A stretch of 64,000 nucleotides of DNA from Clostridia bacterium (GTDB lineage: Bacteria; Bacillota; Clostridia; Christensenellales; Aristaeellaceae). The position numbers and the translations under genes are program-made. Under the pieces are notes generated by a model. It was not told the DNA's origin, did no database searches, and saw only the letters and a program-made list of their open reading frames with translations. Shown one piece after another: positions 23,709 through 33,060 of the stretch (position 1 is its first letter; every line of letters begins with the position of its first letter). The stretch spans positions 40,700 through 104,699 of the forward strand of contig JAFPWU010000024.1 of the NCBI GenBank assembly GCA_017412715.1. Direction: 5' to 3'.

Positions 23709-26700
23709 TTATGCCATGATTATCTCCAGTCCTTTTCGTCCCAGGGCCACCAGACGGCGGCAGTAATCGTCGCTGCGTTTCTGAATATCGTCCTGGTAGA
23801 CCTCCAGCTCCGGCATGGATACGGCGAAGAAATCGTATCCCACCCGGTCAAACAGGTGGCGTTCGCCGAAAATAATCAGCTGATGGAAGCTCTTTTTTGC
23901 TTTCTCCGTTTCTCCCAGGGCGGCAAAGGCCAGGCCCTGGTAATAGATATAATCCGAGGGCTGATCATTGTAATACCGGACGGGTTCGGGCACCTGGGAA
24001 CCGGCGGCCGCCTTTTCGAAGCAGGCGTTCGCGCGGGCTTCGTCCCCCAGCCTCCGGTACGCGCAGCCCATCACATAATACGCCCGGTTGTCCGGCACGT
24101 TTTCCAGCTTGCCTTCGCCCAGGTTATCGGGATAGGTGACGGTGCGCCCGGCGCAGGAGATGGCCTCATCCGGCCTGTCCTCCTCCAGGGCTTTTTCCGC
24201 CAGGGCGAAAAGCGCGTTTTTGTATTCGTCCGCGACCTTTCCTTCACCCCCTTCCCAGACATGGAAGGTGTAATGGGTCAGCAGGTCCAGCGCCTTTTCA
24301 TACTGACCATCCAGGTTCAGCAGCTTTACGTAGGCCAGCATCAGAGGGCTGCGGTCAGGAAGCAGCTCCGGGCGCGCTTCCAGCAGCGCCAGGCGTTCCT
24401 TGACCGGACGGCCCAGGCGCTGGAGCAGCTGATCCTGCTCCAGCAGGAAACGGCTGTCGTCCGGCTCCAGCCTGCAGGCCTCCCTGATTTCACCTTCGGC
24501 CAGGGTTCTGTCCCCATGGTTGTAACAGGCGATGGACAGGCTGCGGTGGGCGGGAGCCAGCCCGGGCATCTGCGCAATCGCAGTCTGCCAGTGACGGATC
24601 GCCGCGTCATACTGTTTCCTGTCGTAAAGCAGTTCTCCCAGAAAGTAGTGGGCTTTGGGGGCCGCGGGCAGCAGGGAGACCGCATATTCCAGCATCAGCT
24701 TTTCTTCGATTCGATTGGGGAAACACAGGTCAGTGGACAGGCTTTCGGCCTTCTCCGCGTCAGCCCTGGCGGCGTCCCCCCGTCCCAGCCTTCCTTCAGC
24801 ATAGGCCTTTGCGTAGTATTTCAGGGGGCTTTCCGCCGGACAGCGGGACAGCACATCCGCCGCGTCCTGCCAGAAACCGAAGCCGATAAATTCGTACGCC
24901 ACGTTCAGGTATTCCTCGATCCGTCCGCCCGTGGCCCGATCAAAGGCGGCCAGGTCCTCGTTCCGGCAGAGGAGGGACAGGTACAGCGGATCGATGGCCA
25001 GGCTCTCCTCCAGGAAACGCTGACAGGCGGCGGCTTCTCCGTCCAGGTGCGCCAGAATGGAAGCTTTCAGACTCCGGGCTTTCATATTGTGCCAGCCCCG
25101 CAGCAGGCTTTCCTCCGCGAAGTGCAGCGCCTGTTTCAGATTCCCCTGACGAACGGAGATGCAGGCCAGATGGAAGTAGGACGGCCCTGCTGTCTCAGCG
25201 CTCCAGGCTGCTTTGAAGAAGGCGTCATAGGCCTGGGGAAGCCGGTCCAGAAGCTCCAGGGCCAGCCCCAGATTAAAATACGCTTCCCCGGCATAGGGGT
25301 TGGGGTTCCTCCAGGTCTGTTTTCTGATGGCGGCCTGGAAATAGGGGATGCTCTCCTCTGCCTGCCCGTTTCGCAGCAGATACAGGCCGTAGGCATTGTT
25401 CAGGCGAAGATCCGTGGGATCCCGGCGCAGCCCCTCCAGATAGTAATCCGCGGGAAGGAAGGTAGCATGCCGGTACTGCTCCAGATGCTGGCCGGCCAGG
25501 TACAGCTCCTCCAGGGACTGAATTTCGGAGGGCTGCTTCAGAACGTCGGCCGGCTCGGGAATCGGCCGGTTTTCCTTTACGTATTCCCTGTATTCGCAAA
25601 GGACCGTCCCGTTTTCATCATATACTGCTGCCCTGTAATCCCGCAGCCCCTCCGCCGTATCCACGAAGGCGGCGGCGGGGCTCAGGTCGGTGACCCTGCG
25701 ATAGACTTCTTCCCCTGCTGACCATAGCACGATGCAGGCGTTTCTGTATTCACCGCTGGCATAGACCTTGATCCGGGCTTTTGCGGCCCGACGTCGGAGA
25801 CTCTCATTGGCCTCTTTCCCGGCGGCGAAGGGATCGGGATCGATCACTTTTCCGTTTTCGTCCAGAAGGTCAACGCCCAGGATGATATCCTTTGTGGCAT
25901 TGCTGACCCGGCCCACGCTCTTGTAGGGCATGAAGTACTGAACGAAGTTCTTCTCCTCCTGGGGCTTGAGCCAGGTGAAGTCCGGCTGGTTATCGCAGTA
26001 TACGCCGGTCATCAGTTCAATATAGGGGCCGTCTTCATCCGTCAGGTTCTGATCCCAGGTTCTGCCGAAGTCGCCGCAGCCCCAGGTCCACTGCTTCTTG
26101 CCGGGGCTGATATGGTGATCCGCCACGTGCAGCAGCCCCGCGTCCTTTCCCTCGTCAAAATTGCCCACAAAATCGAAATCGGAGTGGGCCGCCATATAGG
26201 AGGTAGGCACTTTAATATTTTTGTACCGTGAAATATCCACGCCTGCGGAGTAATCCGCCTTGTAATACTCTCCGGTCGCGATGGGGAAAGTGGAGACGGC
26301 CCGCTTGCCGTGGTCCATGACGGCGTTTACATCCGGCGGAAAGACGGAGAAGGTGTCATCGTTGACGGACACGGCAGGATTGGCCCACCACAGGAAGGTC
26401 TGTGGATAATCAGTAGGATTGAAAAGCCGGCCCCTGATCTCGATATAGGCCTTGTTGGGATACAGGGTTATGGAAGCGTTGCTCTTGGTGCCGTTGATGC
26501 GGTCCGTCTCTCCGAGGATGACGGTGGCGGAGCCGTCCGGATTCTCCCTGAAGGTATAGTCCACCGGCATGAACGTGGACGGCCGGTGATGCTGGGGCCA
26601 GTTGAACTCGATACCGCCAGAAATCCACGGACCAGCCAGCCCCACCAGCGCCGGCTTGATCACACGGTTATAATACACAAAATCATAGTGATTGGTCTTG

Positions 26701-26954
26701 TCCAGGGCCCGCTGGATGCGTCCGCCCAGTTCCGGCAGAATCATCACATAGAGATAGTCGTTTTCCAGAATCACGGCCTGATAGGCGACATCCTCTTTGG
26801 TATCGCAGATCTTTTCGCAGATCGGCACGGGATAGACCTTGCCCGTGGATCCCTGATAAGCGCGCTTTTCGATGAACAGCGGGTTCTTTTCCAGACTGCC
26901 CGTCCTGTAGGTGGGAATGACGATCGTCTGCTGGTATACCGATGCCTTTTTCAC
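23709..26954 (-). CDS. DUF5107 domain protein with C-terminal TPR repeats
   Basis: A 1081-residue protein without signal peptide. The first ~350 residues match DUF5107, a beta-sandwich fold seen beside glycosidases (motifs VILENDYLYVMILPELGGRI, GGIEFNWPQHHRP and WTWGCGDFGRTWDQNLTDED). From about residue 490 to the end it is helical with many TPR-like units (for example NPYAGEAYFNLGLALELLDR and YYVMGCAYRRLGDEARANAC). The start is GTG with AAGGAGG upstream, 12 bases after the GH35 stop, so the two form an operon. The aldose-epimerase-like DUF5107 region suggests carbohydrate binding or processing (inference). No enzymatic residues can be assigned. Confidence 0.88.
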   Translation of the reverse strand: MKKASVYQQTIVIPTYRTGSLEKNPLFIEKRAYQGSTGKVYPVPICEKICDTKEDVAYQAVILENDYLYVMILPELGGRIQRALDKTNHYDFVYYNRVIKPALVGLAGPWISGGIEFNWPQHHRPSTFMPVDYTFRENPDGSATVILGETDRINGTKSNASITLYPNKAYIEIRGRLFNPTDYPQTFLWWANPAVSVNDDTFSVFPPDVNAVMDHGKRAVSTFPIATGEYYKADYSAGVDISRYKNIKVPTSYMAAHSDFDFVGNFDEGKDAGLLHVADHHISPGKKQWTWGCGDFGRTWDQNLTDEDGPYIELMTGVYCDNQPDFTWLKPQEEKNFVQYFMPYKSVGRVSNATKDIILGVDLLDENGKVIDPDPFAAGKEANESLRRRAAKARIKVYASGEYRNACIVLWSAGEEVYRRVTDLSPAAAFVDTAEGLRDYRAAVYDENGTVLCEYREYVKENRPIPEPADVLKQPSEIQSLEELYLAGQHLEQYRHATFLPADYYLEGLRRDPTDLRLNNAYGLYLLRNGQAEESIPYFQAAIRKQTWRNPNPYAGEAYFNLGLALELLDRLPQAYDAFFKAAWSAETAGPSYFHLACISVRQGNLKQALHFAEESLLRGWHNMKARSLKASILAHLDGEAAACQRFLEESLAIDPLYLSLLCRNEDLAAFDRATGGRIEEYLNVAYEFIGFGFWQDAADVLSRCPAESPLKYYAKAYAEGRLGRGDAARADAEKAESLSTDLCFPNRIEEKLMLEYAVSLLPAAPKAHYFLGELLYDRKQYDAAIRHWQTAIAQMPGLAPAHRSLSIACYNHGDRTLAEGEIREACRLEPDDSRFLLEQDQLLQRLGRPVKERLALLEARPELLPDRSPLMLAYVKLLNLDGQYEKALDLLTHYTFHVWEGGEGKVADEYKNALFALAEKALEEDRPDEAISCAGRTVTYPDNLGEGKLENVPDNRAYYVMGCAYRRLGDEARANACFEKAAAGSQVPEPVRYYNDQPSDYIYYQGLAFAALGETEKAKKSFHQLIIFGERHLFDRVGYDFFAVSMPELEVYQDDIQKRSDDYCRRLVALGRKGLEIIMA

Positions 26955-26966
26955 GGGAATTCCTCC

Positions 26967-29192
26967 TTACAGATGGATCTCGTAGACAGGCTGAACCATG
27001 ACCTGGCGCAGCTCTGCAATCGTACTCTTTACTTCCTCGTTGCGGGCGGCCATGGCCGATTCCACATTGACATTGGCCCCCTCCCGGATCGGGGCGATTT
27101 TGAGCACCATCCTTCCGGGCAGCCTGTCCTTCTGTTCCCTGAGGCCTATTTCCCAGATATCCCCGTTGCAGAAGTTGTCGCTGATCATGACGTCATTTAA
27201 AAACAGCTCGCCGATGTCCCCCTGATACTGAATCTGCAAGCGGGCGTCCTTGAGCCCTTCCAGGGCGTTTTCCGGCAGCGTCAGCATCCAGCGGAAGGGA
27301 GCGGCGGGAGTACAGAGAACGGGGATCCGCTTTTCCGGAATGCTCGCCCGATAGAGGCCGAAGGGCCCTTCCTCCGCGAGAAATTCCGCCCTGCCCTGCA
27401 GCCTGTCCGCCGGATAACAGCGCAGGGTGTTTTCGGCCCGGTCGGTTTCCAGCCGCAGCCCGCCGTTTTCATCCTCCAGCAGGGCGGCTTCGGTCAGCAC
27501 GAGACTGCCATCCCGCAGGATGAACAGCTGATTGGCGTCCGCCCGGGTCAGCAGCAGGATATCGACTTCCTTCTCGCCCTTTCGAACCGTGAAGAAAGGT
27601 CTGCTGCCGGACAGAAGGACGCCTTCCTCAAAGCGGAATATACCGTCCATGCCCTCCGGAATCATAAACACATAGGTGACCCTGCCCTTGATTTCAGTCT
27701 TTAGCATCGGCTGAGCCGAGGCCTGGCGCAGCAGGATACCGTCCAGATCGAAATGGAAGGGGAGGATGGCGTTTTCCCCGGAGGCGACGGACACCTCAAA
27801 GGAATACCTGTCATTTGCAGTTTCAATGACCACCTGCTCATGCTTCTTATCCGGCATGTCGCGGTGATCCTGGAAGTTGTTGACCAGCAGGAAGCCGCTT
27901 TCTCCATCGGTGCGCAGGGCAAAGCGCAGGGTTTCCATATCCGTGGGATCAATCCGGGACGCGCCCTCCGGCAGCACGGTTTCCATGGGAGCCAGGCGGT
28001 TTCCGAAGGAGCGGACAAAGAAATGAATGGCTTTCAGCCGGCTGTAGCTTTCCCGGATCTGACCAAATTCGCCCAAGGCGGCCTGATAGTCATAGCTGAT
28101 TTTGGTTACCTGGGATTCGTTGAGATACACGCCGTTTTTTCCAATGGGATTGGTGCCCCCGTGGAACATATAATAGCCCAGGAAATTGCAGCCGGAGCCC
28201 AGCTTGATATTGGCCAGGGCGTCCACGCTCCTGAAGGGATAGACGAAACGGTAGTAATAGCAGCACATCATGCCGCCCCCCATTTCGCAGCAGGCGTAAG
28301 GCCGATCCTCCGGTGCGTAGGCGGGGGCAAAATCATCGGCGCAGGTTTTGCCGTTGTGATGATAGTCCTCATAGATGTATTCTTCGGTGGCGGGGTGCTC
28401 CCCCTTATGAGAATAGAAAATCCAGGGCCGGTAAGCATAGCCGCCCCACAGAGGCAGCACCCGGTCGGAGTAGGCCGCGCCGCCCCAGGCGGTCCCGGTA
28501 AAGAAGGCGGGGGCCAGTCCGCATTCCAGCGCCAGGTCCCGCAGGGCGAGGATGTATTTTTCCCCCTCATCCCCCCTGAAAACCCACTCGTCCGAAATGC
28601 CGGTCGTGATCTCCCATACAGCCGAGGAATGCATGTATTCGTTATCCAGCTGAACGGCGATGATGGGTCCCCCATCCCGGTAAAAGAGCCCCTGCACCTC
28701 CTGACCGATCCGGGCATACAGACGGCGGACACAGTCCAGGAATTCCGGATGGGTCGTGCGCACCTCAAAGGGCTTGCCGTACAGCCAGTCGGGAAGCCCA
28801 CCGTTTCGGACTTCCCCATGGGCAAAGGGGCCGACCCGCAGGATTGCGTACAGCCCGTGCCTGGCGCACAGCTCCACAAAGCGGCGCAGATTTCGGCGCC
28901 CGGTGAAATCAAATACCCCCTCTTCCTCCTCAATATGGTTCCAGAAAAGATAGGTGGAAACAACATTGATGCCGCCCATGCGCATTTTGATCAGCTCATC
29001 TTCCCACCGGCTTTCATCCATGCGGCTGTAGTGGAACTCGCCCGACACAGGGAAAAAGGGCTGCCCGTTCAGCTCCAGAAAAAAGTTGTTAAAGGAAAGC
29101 CGATCCCCTGCCGGATTGACGCCGGAAAAGTCTTCCCCCAGGGAAAAGAGCGCTGAAGGCCGGAATTGTTTCAGACTGACGGTGTGGCGCAT
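26967..29192 (-). CDS. Glycoside hydrolase family 35 beta-galactosidase
   Basis: A 741-residue retaining beta-galactosidase, probably cytoplasmic since no signal peptide is seen. The TIM-barrel start is typical: NGQPFFPVSGEFHYSRMDES, then GINVVSTYLFWNHIEEEEG and ILRVGPFAHGEVRNGGLPDW. The acid/base is E185 in QLDNEY and the likely nucleophile is E303 in CCEMGGGM. C-terminal beta domains follow. ATG at 29192 has a GAGAGGA site. It is the first gene of a two-gene operon with the DUF5107-TPR protein, and together with the GH2 enzyme at 12098 it supports use of beta-galactoside-containing plant glycans. Confidence 0.92.
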   Translation of the reverse strand: MRHTVSLKQFRPSALFSLGEDFSGVNPAGDRLSFNNFFLELNGQPFFPVSGEFHYSRMDESRWEDELIKMRMGGINVVSTYLFWNHIEEEEGVFDFTGRRNLRRFVELCARHGLYAILRVGPFAHGEVRNGGLPDWLYGKPFEVRTTHPEFLDCVRRLYARIGQEVQGLFYRDGGPIIAVQLDNEYMHSSAVWEITTGISDEWVFRGDEGEKYILALRDLALECGLAPAFFTGTAWGGAAYSDRVLPLWGGYAYRPWIFYSHKGEHPATEEYIYEDYHHNGKTCADDFAPAYAPEDRPYACCEMGGGMMCCYYYRFVYPFRSVDALANIKLGSGCNFLGYYMFHGGTNPIGKNGVYLNESQVTKISYDYQAALGEFGQIRESYSRLKAIHFFVRSFGNRLAPMETVLPEGASRIDPTDMETLRFALRTDGESGFLLVNNFQDHRDMPDKKHEQVVIETANDRYSFEVSVASGENAILPFHFDLDGILLRQASAQPMLKTEIKGRVTYVFMIPEGMDGIFRFEEGVLLSGSRPFFTVRKGEKEVDILLLTRADANQLFILRDGSLVLTEAALLEDENGGLRLETDRAENTLRCYPADRLQGRAEFLAEEGPFGLYRASIPEKRIPVLCTPAAPFRWMLTLPENALEGLKDARLQIQYQGDIGELFLNDVMISDNFCNGDIWEIGLREQKDRLPGRMVLKIAPIREGANVNVESAMAARNEEVKSTIAELRQVMVQPVYEIHL

Positions 29193-29362
29193 TGTTTCTG
29201 TTCCTCTCTTCGGTCATGGGCGCGGCCCTCTCCGTTCCACCCGTCGCCGGAGATTCACGGAGGGGCTGAATCCCATCATGCACATTTCTACTGCCATTAT
29301 ACACGTTATTTCAGGTTTTGCATTTTTTTCTTTGAAAGAATTTGAATCATTACCTCCTTCCG

Positions 29363-29391
29363 TTGACGGGAAAGGGAGTTTATGATATTTT
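29363..29391 (+). promoter_or_regulatory. Promoter for the two-component operon
   Basis: TTGACG at 29363-29368, 17-base spacer, TATTTT at 29386-29391, about 94 bases before ATG 29485. The same divergent gap (29193-29484) must also hold the GH35 promoter; an ATTATA at 29296-29301 (TATAAT on the - strand) is the best -10 but lacks a clear -35. Confidence 0.5.
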
Positions 29392-29484
29392 GCTTTTGCA
29401 GAGAGGCTGCTCCCGGGGCATTGAAAAAGAGAAAAGGAATCCGCCGGAAAGGAATCCGGAGGAGCTGAAACGGGGTTAAGACGG

Positions 29485-30165
29485 ATGAGAATTCTTCTGG
29501 TTGAGGATGAGAAAAGGCTTTCCTCCGCGCTGCAGAAGCTGCTGCAGAAGGAAAGGTACGAGGTGGACGCGGTTTATACCGGAACGGACGGGCTGGACTA
29601 TGCCCTGACGGAAGGGTATGACGCCGTCATTCTGGATGTCATGCTGCCAGGGATGGACGGCTTCGAGGTGCTCCGGCGGATGCGGGAGCAAAAAATAGCC
29701 ACCCCCGTGCTCATGCTGACGGCCAGGGGCGGTGTCGAGGATCGGGTGCACGGTCTGACGGCCGGAGCGGATTATTACCTGCCCAAGCCCTTCGATACGT
29801 CGGAGCTGATGGCCTGCCTGAAGGTGATCACCCGGCGGGGGGATGCGGTCCCCCGCATGACCCTCAGCTTCGGGGATGTGGAGCTGTCCGAGGGAGAAGG
29901 AAAACTCCGGTGTACGGCCACGGGCAAGGATGTGAAGCTGGGAGCGAAGGAATACCAGCTGATGGAATTTTTCCTGCGCAATCCGGGGCAGATCCTTCCC
30001 CGGGAGACGATTCAGGAGCGGGTATGGGGCTACGACAGCGAGGCGGAGTACAACAATCTTGAGGTTTATGTTTCCTTTCTGCGGAAAAAACTGACATTCG
30101 TGGGATCCGGCGTGAAGCTGAAGGCCACCCGGGGTCTGGGATATTCCCTGGAGGTGGAAGGATGA
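29485..30165 (+). CDS. OmpR-family response regulator
   Basis: A 226-residue transcription factor. The receiver domain (about 1-120) has the acidic pair E7/D8, phospho-acceptor D51 in VILDVMLPG, T in LMLTARG and the Lys of YLPKPFD. The C-terminal winged helix (about 127-224) has the OmpR signatures LGAKEYQLMEFFLRNPGQIL and YNNLEVYVSFLRKKL. The stop overlaps the kinase start (ATGA), so the pair is coupled. No target is evident. Confidence 0.95.
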   Translation: MRILLVEDEKRLSSALQKLLQKERYEVDAVYTGTDGLDYALTEGYDAVILDVMLPGMDGFEVLRRMREQKIATPVLMLTARGGVEDRVHGLTAGADYYLPKPFDTSELMACLKVITRRGDAVPRMTLSFGDVELSEGEGKLRCTATGKDVKLGAKEYQLMEFFLRNPGQILPRETIQERVWGYDSEAEYNNLEVYVSFLRKKLTFVGSGVKLKATRGLGYSLEVEG

Positions 30166-31502
30166 TTAAATGCCTCCGAAGAAGAATGAGCATGCTGGTG
30201 ATCGGGGTGCTGATCCTCGTCTCCCTCGGAATCGTGCTGGCCATTTACGAGGTGAATACCCGGAACATTATTCTGCAGGCTGAAAGCGCGCTGGACGTGC
30301 TGGCAGAGAACCGGTTGGGGCCCCCGGAGGAGATGAATACGGGGGAGGAGATCAGCCAGGGGACGCCGCCCCCGAAGCCGGAGGGAGAACCGGAGGGAAG
30401 CCTGCCGCCAGGAGACCCGAAGGAGGGGGGAAGGCGGATGCCGGATCCCGGCGCCATGCGGGACGGGCGGGACCGGCCCATGAGCGGGGAGGAAGTAGCC
30501 AGCCTGTCCAACTCCTATTCCATGATTCTGGACGAAGAGGGCGTGATTCAGTCCTGGGAGAGCGCCCGGGCGGATCTGTACAGCAGGGAATCCCTGCAGA
30601 CGCTGGCGGACCAGGTGCTTGAGACGGGAAAAACCGAGGGGAGGATCGACACCCAGTTTTTCCGGCTGTCCCGGCAGGAGGACAATACCTGCCGGCTGAT
30701 CGTGCTGGACGCGAGGCTGGAGATGATGGCCGGGTATCGGGTCCTGTGGGTGACGGCGCTGGTCGCGGGGATTGCGTGCCTGGCGCTGAGCGTGGGCGCC
30801 TGGTTCCTGATCCGGCGGATGGTACGGCCCGTGGAGGAAGCTTTCCTAAAGCAACAGCAGTTTGTATGGGACGCCAGTCACGAGCTGAAAACCCCGCTGG
30901 CGGTGATTTCCGCCAATGCGGACGTGCTGGAGGAAGAGATCGGAGACAACGAGGTGCTGGGATACATCCGGTCCGAGGTAAAGAGGACGGACAGCCTGGT
31001 ACGGAACCTGCTGACCCTGGCCCGAATGGACCGGGGCACCGCGGAGCAGGAGCGGGTCGACATGGACCTGAGCGAAGCGGTGCTGGGCGTGCTGCTGCCC
31101 TTTGAGAGCACCGTATACGAGGCGGGAAAGACGCTGGAAAGCGATATCCGGGAGAAAGTCCGCTGTACGGGGAACGAGGCCATGCTGCAGCAGCTGACGG
31201 TGATCCTGCTGTCCAACGCGCTGAAGTATTCGGATGAGCACGGGACCATTCGGGTCAGCCTGGAGAAAAAGGGACGGATTGCGGAGCTTCGGGTCGAAAA
31301 TACGGGTGAGGGAATCGCCTCCGGGGATCTGGAAAGGATTTTTGACCGGTTTTACCGGACGGATAAGTCCCGGAACAGCGAAACCGGCGGAGAAGGGCTG
31401 GGACTGGCCATTGCCAAATCCATCGTGGAGATTCACCGCGGGAAAATCAGGGCGGAGAGCATTCCCGGAAAGTCCGCGGTCTTTATCGTTGATATTCCAT
31501 AA
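30162..31502 (+). CDS. Membrane sensor histidine kinase with a proline/glycine-rich sensor loop
   Basis: A 446-residue kinase: first membrane segment near 9-28 (MSMLVIGVLILVSLGIVLAI), an extracytoplasmic region to about residue 190, a second segment near 195-215 (WVTALVAGIACLALSVGAWF), the dimerisation box with phosphorylated H240 in ASHELKTP, and the ATPase domain with N-box (LLSNALKYS), DRFYRTDKSR and GLGLAIAKSIVE. The sensor loop is unusual: about 60 residues rich in Pro, Gly, Glu and Arg (for example PPPKPEGEPEGSLPPGDPKE) before a more normal fold. It overlaps the regulator gene by 4 bases and is clearly its partner. The signal is unknown. Confidence 0.95.
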   Translation: MIKCLRRRMSMLVIGVLILVSLGIVLAIYEVNTRNIILQAESALDVLAENRLGPPEEMNTGEEISQGTPPPKPEGEPEGSLPPGDPKEGGRRMPDPGAMRDGRDRPMSGEEVASLSNSYSMILDEEGVIQSWESARADLYSRESLQTLADQVLETGKTEGRIDTQFFRLSRQEDNTCRLIVLDARLEMMAGYRVLWVTALVAGIACLALSVGAWFLIRRMVRPVEEAFLKQQQFVWDASHELKTPLAVISANADVLEEEIGDNEVLGYIRSEVKRTDSLVRNLLTLARMDRGTAEQERVDMDLSEAVLGVLLPFESTVYEAGKTLESDIREKVRCTGNEAMLQQLTVILLSNALKYSDEHGTIRVSLEKKGRIAELRVENTGEGIASGDLERIFDRFYRTDKSRNSETGGEGLGLAIAKSIVEIHRGKIRAESIPGKSAVFIVDIP

Positions 31503-31506
31503 GAAA

Positions 31507-31538
31507 AAGGGGCCGTGCGTGAAGCATGGCCCCTTCAT
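31507..31538. terminator. Bidirectional terminator between convergent genes
   Basis: AAGGGGCCGTGC pairs with GCATGGCCCCTT through one G-T pair around the loop GTGAA. The - strand has the better T-tract (TTTTTCTT), so it mainly ends the gene at 31556. Confidence 0.75.
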
Positions 31539-31555
31539 CAGTCGAGGGCGGAAGA

Positions 31556-32767
31556 TCAGTCGGCAATCGTCTCGCCGGTCAGAGACTTCCAGAAGGAACG
31601 GATGGTGTTCTGATTGGATACGCCGTAGCTGGGGTCATTCTGCTGGGCCTCGCTCATGGTTCGCAGGAAGTGAACGCAGAGATGACCGTTAAAGTTATTG
31701 TCCTTTACGGAGCCGGACATGTGGGGCATGTCGTGGGTGGATCCGATGGTCCAGGTGCCGTTTGGCAGCTTCACGTAGACCGCCTTCTGGCTCCAGGTGT
31801 TCTGGCCGCCGAAGGCCTTCAGCATGCTGGAGGTATCCTCCGCGGTGGCGGGCTCCGCGTCGCAGTGCCGGCCGCAGGAATAGATCCGAAGGTTCCAGCC
31901 CTGGCCGGAGGAGGGTTCATAGATATACAGGGTCTGACCGCTTCTGAGGGTGGGTTTGATATCGTTGAACCAGTGAAGCAGCCTGACCTGGCCGCCGGAG
32001 GGGCCGGAGGCGGTTCTGGAGGACGATGGCGCGCTGCCGGAGGAAGCACTGCCCGAGGAAGCGCTGCTTGAAGATGCGCTGCTCCCGGAGGAAGAGGAGG
32101 TCCCCGCGCTTTCCAGCGCGGTCAGGGTTTTCTTTCCGGCCAGACCGTCCGCGGTCAGACTTTTTGCCCGCTGAAAGGCGATGACCGCGGCCTGGGTGAT
32201 CTTTCCGAACTTGCCGTCCGCGCTGCCGGAAAGATATCCCAGGGAAATAAGCCGCTGCTGCAGTACCTTGACACGGGCGCCGGTGCTTCCCATCCGCAGG
32301 GTGGCATAGTTTCCGCCGAAGAGGGAGGAAGCGCTGCCGGCGGAGGAAGAAGCTGTTCCGGCGGAGGATGTGCTTCCGGAAGAGGATTTGGTCCCGGAGG
32401 ACGAGCTGCTTCCGGAGGAGGTTTTAGTCCCGGTGGAGGCACTGCTTCCGGAGGAAGCGGAGGACTTCCCTGCCTTCTGATAGACCAGGGCCTGGGTTTT
32501 CGCGCCGGCGACCCCGTCCGCCTTCAGACCGTTCTTCTTCTGAAAGGCTCTGATCGCTTTTTCCGTATGGGTCCCGTAGATCCCGTCCGGGGTGCCGCCC
32601 AGATATCCCAGGCTGATCAGAGCGACCTGCAGCTCCCTGACCGCCTCGCTGCGGACGCCGGAATAGAGGGTTCCCTCCTGGTAGGCCAGCGCGGAAACGG
32701 AGAGGGCAAGAACCAGGGAAAGGGACAGCAGGGTTCCGCATAAACGGCGGAAGAATAATCGCTTCAT
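31556..32767 (-). CDS. Secreted peptidoglycan-binding protein with two PG_binding_1 domains and an unknown C-terminal domain
   Basis: A 403-residue exported protein. Signal peptide (LCGTLLSLSLVLALSVSALA), PG_binding_1 domain about 31-90 (RELQVALISLGYLGGTPDGI), a Ser/Gly-rich linker, a second PG_binding_1 about 155-212 (VKVLQQRLISLGYLSGSADG), another Ser/Ala linker, and a C-terminal domain of about 145 residues with RSGQTLYIYEPSSGQGWNL, GRHCDAEPATAED and NFNGHLCVHFLRTMS. That domain has His, Cys and Asp residues that could bind zinc but I cannot assign it to an enzyme family. ATG 32767 has a GAGGTGA site. A good promoter lies at 32898-32926. Confidence 0.88.
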   Translation of the reverse strand: MKRLFFRRLCGTLLSLSLVLALSVSALAYQEGTLYSGVRSEAVRELQVALISLGYLGGTPDGIYGTHTEKAIRAFQKKNGLKADGVAGAKTQALVYQKAGKSSASSGSSASTGTKTSSGSSSSSGTKSSSGSTSSAGTASSSAGSASSLFGGNYATLRMGSTGARVKVLQQRLISLGYLSGSADGKFGKITQAAVIAFQRAKSLTADGLAGKKTLTALESAGTSSSSGSSASSSSASSGSASSGSAPSSSRTASGPSGGQVRLLHWFNDIKPTLRSGQTLYIYEPSSGQGWNLRIYSCGRHCDAEPATAEDTSSMLKAFGGQNTWSQKAVYVKLPNGTWTIGSTHDMPHMSGSVKDNNFNGHLCVHFLRTMSEAQQNDPSYGVSNQNTIRSFWKSLTGETIAD

Positions 32768-32897
32768 ACGTTCATCACCTCACGGAGCTTTTCTTTCCCT
32801 TCAGGAAACGCTTCGCAGGACGTGGCCCTGGACCGGAAATTCCCGCGGAAGCCAATGACCGCCGGTTTCCCGAAGCGGAAGAAAAGGAATCCGGAAA

Positions 32898-32926
32898 AGT
32901 ATAACACAATCTGTCTAAAATGTAAA
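32898..32926 (-). promoter_or_regulatory. Promoter for the peptidoglycan-binding protein
   Basis: On the - strand TTTACA (32921-32926), 17-base spacer, TATACT (32898-32903), about 130 bases before the start codon. Confidence 0.75.
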
Positions 32927-32962
32927 ATATCGGTTGCATAATTGTTACAAAATAAATGAACA

Positions 32963-32992
32963 TTGCAAAGGCTTTCCATTCTATGGTAAAAT
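32963..32992 (+). promoter_or_regulatory. Promoter for apt
   Basis: TTGCAA (32963-32968), 18-base spacer, TAAAAT (32987-32992), about 68 bases before ATG 33061. It lies back to back with the - strand promoter at 32898-32926. Confidence 0.65.
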
Positions 32993-33060
32993 ACAAAGCA
33001 AATAAACGATCATTTGCGGGGACGGAGGGCTCTCCCGCGGAAGGATGGAGGTTCCTTAGG

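Noticed and set aside
23856..25721. A 621-codon + strand frame opposite the DUF5107-TPR gene, and similar long shadow frames at 39871-41643, 41821-43224, 43335-44999 and 44980-46464.
   Set aside because: Composition (Gly/Gln/His-rich) and lack of motifs mark them as antisense shadows of well-identified genes.
32030..32460. GGAGGAAGC/TTCCGGAGGA repeats that look like a minisatellite.
   Set aside because: They encode the Ser/Gly/Ala linkers of the peptidoglycan-binding protein in frame.
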